Shown piece by piece: positions 59,100-64,000 of a stretch of DNA of 64,000 nt; positions within the stretch are counted from its first letter, which is position 1; every line of letters starts with the position of its first letter. A program made the translations under genes and the position numbers. The stretch is taken from assembly GCA_052180195.1 (NCBI GenBank), contig CP197469.1; one strand, 5' to 3'. This DNA is from Gottfriedia sp002574545. GTDB taxonomy: Bacteria; Bacillota; Bacilli; Bacillales; Bacillaceae_G. The notes beneath the pieces are model-generated. The model was given only the letters and a program-made list of their open reading frames with translations, had not been told where the DNA came from and searched no databases.

Positions 59100-60521
59100 A
59101 TGAAGGCGAGTGATTATAGAGCGTTAGAATATGCTATTGACGAAATAACAGAGATTGCGAGAGGATTTGGGCTAGACTTTTACCCAATGCGCTATGAAAT
59201 CTGTCCTGCAGATATCATTTATACATTTGGCGCATACGGTATGCCTACAAGATTCTCCCACTGGAGCTTTGGAAAACAATTTTATAAAATGAAGCTTCAT
59301 TATGATTTAGGGTTAAGCAAAATTTATGAATTGGTAATCAACTCTGATCCATGTTATGCGTTTTTATTAGATACAAACTCTCTCGTTCAAAATAAATTAA
59401 TCGTTGCACACGTTTTAGCTCATTGTGACTTCTTTAAAAATAATATTCGTTTCTCAAACACGAAAAGAGATATGGTTGAAAGTATGGCAGCTACTGCTGA
59501 ACGAATAAAACACTATGAACATATATACGGAAAACAAGAAGTAGAAAATTTCCTAGATGCAGTACTCTCAATTCAAGAGCATATTGACCCATCATTAATG
59601 CGGCCAAAACTGGCTTATGATTTAGAAACTGATTTCCCAATAAAAGAGAAAAAAAGAGTTACACCTTACGATGACTTATGGAATATGGATCAAAGTAAAG
59701 AAAAGAAAAATGACGCCAACCTGATCCCAATTAAACGAAAACAATTCCCACCTCAACCCGAAAAAGATATCCTATTATTTATCGAAGAATACTCAAGAGA
59801 ACTAGAAGAATGGCAACGTGATATCCTGACTATGTTACGAGAGGAAATGCTTTACTTCTGGCCACAACTTGAAACGAAAATTATGAATGAAGGCTGGGCA
59901 AGTTATTGGCATATAAGAATTATGCGCGAACTAAATCTCGATTCAAATGAAGCAATCGAATACGCAAAGCTTAATGCAGGAGTAGTTCAGCCATCAAAAA
60001 CAAGTATAAATCCATACTACTTAGGACTAAGAATGTTTGAAGATATCGAAGAGCGATATAATAACCCAAGCAAAGTGATGAGAGAATTAGGAGTTAAACC
60101 AGGCAGCGGTAGAGAAAAAATGTTTGAAGTACGAGAGTTAGAGTCTGATAGTTCATTTATACGAAACTACTTAACGAAGGATCTTGTCATGCGTGAAGAT
60201 ATGTATTTATTCCAGCGACAAGGTAAGGAATATAAAGTTACTGATAAGGCATGGGAAAATGTACGAGATCAACTTGTAGTTAGTCGAGTAAATGGTGGAT
60301 TCCCTTATATTGTAGTTCAAGAAGGGGATTATTTAAAAAATGGGGAGCTTTATTTGAAGCATTCCTATGAACATATGGAACTTGATGTGAAGTATGTTGA
60401 AAAGGTTATGCCGTATATTCATCAGTTGTGGGGTAGAGGGGTTCATTTAGAGACGAATATTGAGAATAAGTCTGTTTTGTTTAGTTATGATGGGAAGAAT
60501 ATTCATCGGAAGTATATTTAA
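59100..60521 (+). CDS. spoVR: SpoVR family protein
   Basis: The 473-residue protein has the SpoVR core, for example FYPMRYEICPADIIYTFGAY, YAFLLDTNSLVQNKLIVAHV and MNEGWASYWHIRIMRELNL, with the conserved His/Glu/Asp-rich segments (AHVLAHCDFFKNN, EGWASYWH). SpoVR is made in the mother cell and helps spore cortex formation; its homologue in proteobacteria works with the YeaG kinase. I place the start at ATG 59100 behind AGGAGGAG; GTG 59097 is a close alternative. A terminator follows directly. Confidence 0.95.
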   Translation: MKASDYRALEYAIDEITEIARGFGLDFYPMRYEICPADIIYTFGAYGMPTRFSHWSFGKQFYKMKLHYDLGLSKIYELVINSDPCYAFLLDTNSLVQNKLIVAHVLAHCDFFKNNIRFSNTKRDMVESMAATAERIKHYEHIYGKQEVENFLDAVLSIQEHIDPSLMRPKLAYDLETDFPIKEKKRVTPYDDLWNMDQSKEKKNDANLIPIKRKQFPPQPEKDILLFIEEYSRELEEWQRDILTMLREEMLYFWPQLETKIMNEGWASYWHIRIMRELNLDSNEAIEYAKLNAGVVQPSKTSINPYYLGLRMFEDIEERYNNPSKVMRELGVKPGSGREKMFEVRELESDSSFIRNYLTKDLVMREDMYLFQRQGKEYKVTDKAWENVRDQLVVSRVNGGFPYIVVQEGDYLKNGELYLKHSYEHMELDVKYVEKVMPYIHQLWGRGVHLETNIENKSVLFSYDGKNIHRKYI

Positions 60522-60550
60522 TACCATCTCTTTAGAGGTGGTATTTTTTC
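60519..60550 (+). terminator. spoVR terminator
   Basis: AATACCATCT-CTTTA-GAGGTGGTATT followed by a T run; a G-T pair is in the stem. Confidence 0.9.
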
Positions 60551-60569
60551 ACCAAATACAAAGCTGAAG

Positions 60570-60675
60570 TCATGCTTGATTTGTATGTAGTGCCTCCATA
60601 AAACGTTCAGCACTTTTAGAAAGTTGGCGATCCTTTGCCAGATAAATGTAGGGTCCGATTGGATGGGAAAAAAGA
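60570..60675 (-). pseudogene. Remnant of a LysR-type regulator C-terminus
   Basis: In one minus-strand frame the sequence reads HPIGPYIYLAKDRQLSKSAE, then RFMEALHTNQA and a stop at 60570-60572. This pattern (IYLA-K-x-x-x-L-S-x-x-A-x-x-F) matches the C-terminal strand and helix of LysR effector domains. Nothing upstream of it encodes the rest; a terminator hairpin lies at 60671 and the TrmB-type gene ends at 60736. It may be the tail of a deleted citR-like gene, since citR lies near spoVR in Bacillus subtilis. Confidence 0.45.
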
Positions 60676-60706
60676 AAAGGTTGCGGAAGCAACCTTTTCT
60701 TTTTGA
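60671..60706. terminator. Bidirectional terminator before the TrmB-type gene end
   Basis: AGAAAAGGTTGC-GGAA-GCAACCTTTTCT is a perfect 12-bp stem with A/T runs on both sides. On the minus strand it ends the TrmB-family gene. Confidence 0.92.
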
Positions 60707-60735
60707 TTGTTTAATTAAAGGATAGGACATAAAAC

Positions 60736-61527
60736 TTAGATATTCCAGCCTTTTTCAAAAGCATAAAATTCTAGTATTTTTTTGTATTTTTCACCATATT
60801 TCTCTACAAGTTCTGTCTGAAAATCTTTTTCAATATGTTGCATGATTAGATCATGGTAAAAAGCAGTTTTTAACATTCCAACTACTGATGGATGGTCAGT
60901 CTCTAAGGCAGTGAGTCTTGTTGAATTTCCAAATCCACCGATTAAAGCTTTTTTTGAATCGCATAAGATGGAAAAATTTCTTAAATTAGAAATGCTCCAA
61001 TCGTCACTTCGAATATGGACAAAAATGTTCTTAAGCGATGTTTGACATTCTCCAATTGTAATAAGTATCACGTTGACACCTCTATTTTCAGCATCAAGTA
61101 GGTCTTCTTCAACCCAATGTAAATCCTCTGACCATATGTCTATTACAATGAAATCTTTTGCGTTGGCAATTATTCGACGAATAGTTGTACTAAGTTGCTT
61201 ATCTCCTTGCCAATTATAAAAAGAAGGTGCAATTATAGGGGGAGACTTTAGTTGGTTTACTAATACTTTTGTTACTTGTTCAAATTCTGTTTGTAAATGT
61301 TTCGTTAATTGTTCTATGGGGACAGCATCGTATTTAGCTGGATCTCCTTCTATGCATCGACAAGCACCTTTGTCCGTTAATGATCTCAAAGCAGAATAAA
61401 CATTAGTACGTGAAACTGACACTCTTTTAGCTACTTCATAACCCGATATTCCAGGCTCTTCATGTAATGCCAAATAGCAACGTGCTTCAAGGTCAGATAA
61501 TCCTATTTTTTTTAAAAGTTCGACCAT
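60736..61527 (-). CDS. TrmB-family transcriptional regulator
   Basis: The 263-residue protein begins with a winged helix (LLKKIGLSDLEARCYLALHE; ISGYEVAKRVSVSRTNVYSALRSL; about 5-58). A C-terminal effector domain with a phospholipase-D-like fold follows (IIANAKDFIVIDIWSEDL), as in TrmB sugar-binding regulators. The gene is divergent from the hydrolase-MFS pair. Two 22-bp palindromes lie in the intervening space (61579 and 61778), fitting its own operators. The effector is unknown. AGGAGG precedes its start on the minus strand. Confidence 0.85.
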   Translation of the reverse strand: MVELLKKIGLSDLEARCYLALHEEPGISGYEVAKRVSVSRTNVYSALRSLTDKGACRCIEGDPAKYDAVPIEQLTKHLQTEFEQVTKVLVNQLKSPPIIAPSFYNWQGDKQLSTTIRRIIANAKDFIVIDIWSEDLHWVEEDLLDAENRGVNVILITIGECQTSLKNIFVHIRSDDWSISNLRNFSILCDSKKALIGGFGNSTRLTALETDHPSVVGMLKTAFYHDLIMQHIEKDFQTELVEKYGEKYKKILEFYAFEKGWNI

Positions 61528-61578
61528 ATGTACCTCCTTTTACAATTATTATATTTATCTTTTTGTTGTTAATTGTAG

Positions 61579-61600
61579 ATGAGTATATATAAATACTACT
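61579..61600. promoter_or_regulatory. Operator 1, regulator side
   Basis: ATGAGTAT-ATATAA-ATACTACT. The arms pair at AGTAT/ATACT, and on the minus strand the half-site is AGTAGTAT. It lies 52 bp before the regulator gene, a likely autoregulatory site. Confidence 0.55.
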
Positions 61601-61777
61601 AGATTGAACAAAATAATCAAGCTATACAGCAATTCATAATTTTTAAATTTTTAATCTGTTTATGAATGATACATGATTGAATAGATATGATTAAGTTATA
61701 GTGGTACCAAAAAATACTTCTATTTTAAAAAATAATATTGATAATATTCTGAAAAATAACTATAATAATTTAACAAG

Positions 61778-61799
61778 AGTAGTATCGTGTAATACTACT
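61778..61799. promoter_or_regulatory. Operator 2, hydrolase side
   Basis: AGTAGTAT-CGTGTA-ATACTACT is a perfect 8-bp-arm palindrome with the same 6-bp spacer as operator 1. It lies 109 bp before the hydrolase start. Confidence 0.65.
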
Positions 61800-61907
61800 T
61801 ATTTTGTTGAAGTGGTTTTTAATTTGTTTTACAAACTAAGAAATAGGAGGCGAGATGTAAGTTCAATAAGTTAAACATTAGTTATCCAAAAAAATGGAGG
61901 CGTTTAC

Positions 61908-62744
61908 ATGTCAGTTGATAATCGGATTGAAAAAACAAAAAAGATACGATTGACTTATGGTGAGGATCAATGGCAATATGGAGAATTACGTATCCCTGAT
62001 GGACCAGGACCACATCCAGTAGTTGTTGTTATTCATGGAGGATTTTGGAAATCGATATTTGGGGCAGATTTAATGGATGCCGTTGCAGAAGACCTTACAA
62101 AATGTGGACTAGCAACTTGGAATATTGAATATAGAAGGGTAGGCAACATTGGAGGTGCATATCCTGGCACATTAAATGATGTTGCCAATGCTACAGACTT
62201 TTTAGTAACAATAGCGGAAGAATATTCTTTAGATTTAAAAAAAGTGGTTGCAATGGGTCACTCTGCTGGAGGACAGCTTGCTTTTTGGTTAGCGGGCCGT
62301 AATCGTCTACATGAAGATAGTATATTAAAAACGTCCAGTGACCCTCTATTACTTAAAGGAGTAGTCAGTTTAGGTGGCATAATTGACTTAGAACTTATGA
62401 ATAACTTGATCAATTACAAACAACAAATGGTAAAAAATATGAAAATTGATAACCCAGTAACTGACTTTGTAGGTGGTACTCCAAATGAAGTACCTGAAAG
62501 ATATGCTGAAGTTTCACCAGTTCAATTGCTTCCTTTAAATATTCCCCAAATATTGATTCATGGTGATTTAGATGTAAATGTTCCAGTAAAATTAAGTGCC
62601 CTATATAAAGAACTTGCCGAAAAAGCAGGTGATCAAGTTAAGATGATTACGTTTCCTAATGTAGAACACTTTGAAATTATTGATCCAGATTCAAAAGTAT
62701 GGGACAGCATTGTTAATGAGGTTAGGAATTTATTGAAAGTTTAA
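61908..62744 (+). CDS. Alpha/beta hydrolase, BD-FAE/kynurenine formamidase-like
   Basis: The 278-residue protein has HPVVVVIHGGFWKS (about 31-44) with the oxyanion HGGFW, and the nucleophile Ser in VAMGHSAGGQLAFWLAGR (about 114-131). The Asp is expected in LIHGDLDVNVPV (about 223) and the His in NVEHFEII (about 250). The HGG[FYW]W element is shared with kynurenine formamidases and esterases of the BD-FAE group. The next gene is an MFS permease of the ACS type 39 bp downstream, and the regulator is divergent. I infer that the cluster takes up and hydrolyses a small ester or amide. GGAGGCG precedes the ATG. Confidence 0.87.
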   Translation: MSVDNRIEKTKKIRLTYGEDQWQYGELRIPDGPGPHPVVVVIHGGFWKSIFGADLMDAVAEDLTKCGLATWNIEYRRVGNIGGAYPGTLNDVANATDFLVTIAEEYSLDLKKVVAMGHSAGGQLAFWLAGRNRLHEDSILKTSSDPLLLKGVVSLGGIIDLELMNNLINYKQQMVKNMKIDNPVTDFVGGTPNEVPERYAEVSPVQLLPLNIPQILIHGDLDVNVPVKLSALYKELAEKAGDQVKMITFPNVEHFEIIDPDSKVWDSIVNEVRNLLKV

Positions 62745-62783
62745 AAAAAATAAAAGCCAATAAAGGAAGGGAAGTAAAAATAT

Positions 62784-64000
62784 ATGTCAAATGCAGTAAG
62801 GAAAGTATGGGGATATCGATACGTTATTTTGTTTATCGTTTGGCTACTATATATAATCAATTACTTTGACCGTGTGGCTGTGTTAACTTTCTTACCATTT
62901 ATACAAAAAGATATGAATTTAACGCCAGTACAAGTTGGACAAATCGCTTCCGCCTTCTTTTTCGCGTATGCGGTTGGTCAAGTTACTTCTGGATTTTTAG
63001 CAGATAAATTCGGACCAAAAAAGGTCATGAATGTTGCCATAATTGTTTTTACTTTAGTAAGTGTAGTGACTGGATTTGTCAAAAATTTTACCCAGTTTAT
63101 TGCTTTACGAATAGGTTTAGGGCTAGGTGAAGCACATCATTTTCCCCCTTCTGCTAAAGCAATTAGTAATTGGTTCCCATATTCAGATCGCGGTAAAGCC
63201 CTTTCAATTTTTAATACTTCCAATTATGTTGGCTTAGCACTTGTACCTATTATCTTAACTAATCTCTCTGCCTCTTTATTTGACGGTCAGTGGAGACCGG
63301 TATTTTTTACACTAGCTATTCCTGGTGTAATTGGTATTTTACTACTGTGGTTGTTCTTTAAAGATACACCAGAAGAAATGTATAAAAAAGGCAGAATAAG
63401 TAAAAGTGAATTAGATTTTATTAATCAGAATAAAGTGGCAACTCTACAAGTAACTACGAAGGAAAAAGTTAACCACAAGATTTACTTGAAAGATCGTACC
63501 TTCTATGTGATTTGCCTGATGATGTTTTGTCAGATTGGTATTCTTTGGGGATTTACAACGTGGCTTAGCACTTTTTTAGTCCAACAACACAACTTTAATA
63601 TTAAGGAAATGGGGTTTGTCTCATCATTACCTCCAATAATTAGTATCATCAGTATTTTAATGGGAGGTTGGTTGATGGATAAATTTAATAAAATGAAACC
63701 AATTGCTCTGATTGCTTATATTGGATGTATTCCCGTGCTTTGGATGCTCGGATCAGTTAATAAGGGAAATACACCTATGCTATTAATTTTGCTATTGGCG
63801 TCAGGATTTTTTGTAGCATTTAACTCTGGTTCTTTAACAGCTGCACTTCAAAAAAGGTACCCTAGTGAAGTGGTCGGTAGTGTAACGGGAATAGTTAATG
63901 GTTGTGGTCAGTTGGGGGCATTTGTAACCCCGTTAGTAGCCGGTTATCTAATAACAGTTCGTACAGGTGGAAGTTTTGATTTCACTAAAGTATTTATATT
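62784..64000 (+). CDS. MFS permease of the anion:cation symporter family (3' truncated)
   Basis: A frame opens at ATG 62784 and stays open to the window edge, about 405 residues. MFS features are NYFDRVAVLTFLPFIQKDMN after the first helix, the loop 2-3 motif GFLADKFGPKKVM and GLGLGEAHHFPPSAKAISNW in helix 4. This is the ACS subgroup (galactonate, phthalate, hydroxybenzoate carriers). Nine to ten helices are visible; about 20-40 residues are missing at the end. The start follows AAGGAAGGGAAG. It is linked to the hydrolase 39 bp upstream. Confidence 0.9.
   Translation, partial: MSNAVRKVWGYRYVILFIVWLLYIINYFDRVAVLTFLPFIQKDMNLTPVQVGQIASAFFFAYAVGQVTSGFLADKFGPKKVMNVAIIVFTLVSVVTGFVKNFTQFIALRIGLGLGEAHHFPPSAKAISNWFPYSDRGKALSIFNTSNYVGLALVPIILTNLSASLFDGQWRPVFFTLAIPGVIGILLLWLFFKDTPEEMYKKGRISKSELDFINQNKVATLQVTTKEKVNHKIYLKDRTFYVICLMMFCQIGILWGFTTWLSTFLVQQHNFNIKEMGFVSSLPPIISIISILMGGWLMDKFNKMKPIALIAYIGCIPVLWMLGSVNKGNTPMLLILLLASGFFVAFNSGSLTAALQKRYPSEVVGSVTGIVNGCGQLGAFVTPLVAGYLITVRTGGSFDFTKVFI

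Noticed and set aside
60518..60730. 70-residue minus-strand frame after spoVR
   Set aside because: It runs through two terminators in a different frame from the LysR-like remnant and has no start signal.

Overview
The window is low-GC DNA from an endospore-forming Bacillaceae (Bacillus-like Firmicute). The supporting genes are a GerA-type germinant receptor, SpoVR, a YhdB-like protein, InhA metalloprotease, MprF, ComC, OhrR/Ohr, a yfiY-yfiZ-yfhA iron-siderophore set, a GlpP-type leader before glpD, CcpA (cre) and Fur sites, and strong AGGAGG ribosome binding sites. It looks like ordinary chromosome: no integrase, transposase, phage gene, rRNA, tRNA or CRISPR array was seen. Species cannot be fixed from the sequence alone.

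Layout. 1-1528: end of a germinant-receptor operon. 1654-4831: cobU-cobS-cobC-cblT-cblS, a corrinoid and alpha-ribazole salvage operon, followed by an AlkC-type DNA glycosylase. 6015-9349: a GNAT protein, a frameshifted MFS gene and an unknown conserved-looking protein. 9623-12025: small membrane protein plus two-component system. 12362-14786: glpD with its leader terminator, then 3-methyladenine glycosylase. 15006-17393: inhA. 17478-18541: a striking noncoding array of about 20 palindromic units with a strict 52-bp period. 18754-24209: tctCBA tricarboxylate transporter with a CitST-like two-component system. 25074-29056: Fur-boxed siderophore uptake. 29175-32795: ohr, ohrR, mprF. 33160-35942: yerD, a TMEM175-like channel, a VOC protein. 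36139-36586: a cyclic-di-AMP (ydaO-type) riboswitch with its terminator in front of a tiny membrane protein. 36770-41987: a two-component system and a SwrC-like RND pump. 42103-49667: IscA-like protein, FTR1 permease, alkyltransferase-like protein, YhbD plus a bactofilin-like protein, alpha-glucosidase, NlpC/P60 hydrolase, ComC with no canonical start codon, and a thioredoxin-fold protein. 49790-60521: penicillin acylase family protein, patatin, a Cys/His-rich mini-protein, purine permease, SDR, DUF1540 protein, pgcA, yhdB, spoVR. 60736-64000: TrmB-family regulator divergent from an alpha/beta hydrolase and an MFS permease that runs off the window.

How it fits together. Several regulatory circuits can be read directly. 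Twin TTCATA direct repeats with an 11-bp period, each 15 bp upstream of a -10 box, precede both the response regulator at 36770 and the RND pump at 38886. Matching 22-bp palindromes sit at both ends of the space between the TrmB-type regulator and the hydrolase. Fur boxes lie between yfiY and yfiZ, and cre sites precede tctC and malL. Three copies of AAAAYATTGTT precede the MerR-like yhbD.

The most unusual objects are the 52-bp palindromic array (52 bp is close to five helical turns), the riboswitch controlling a 56-59 residue membrane protein, and the comC gene lacking ATG, GTG or TTG at its proper start.
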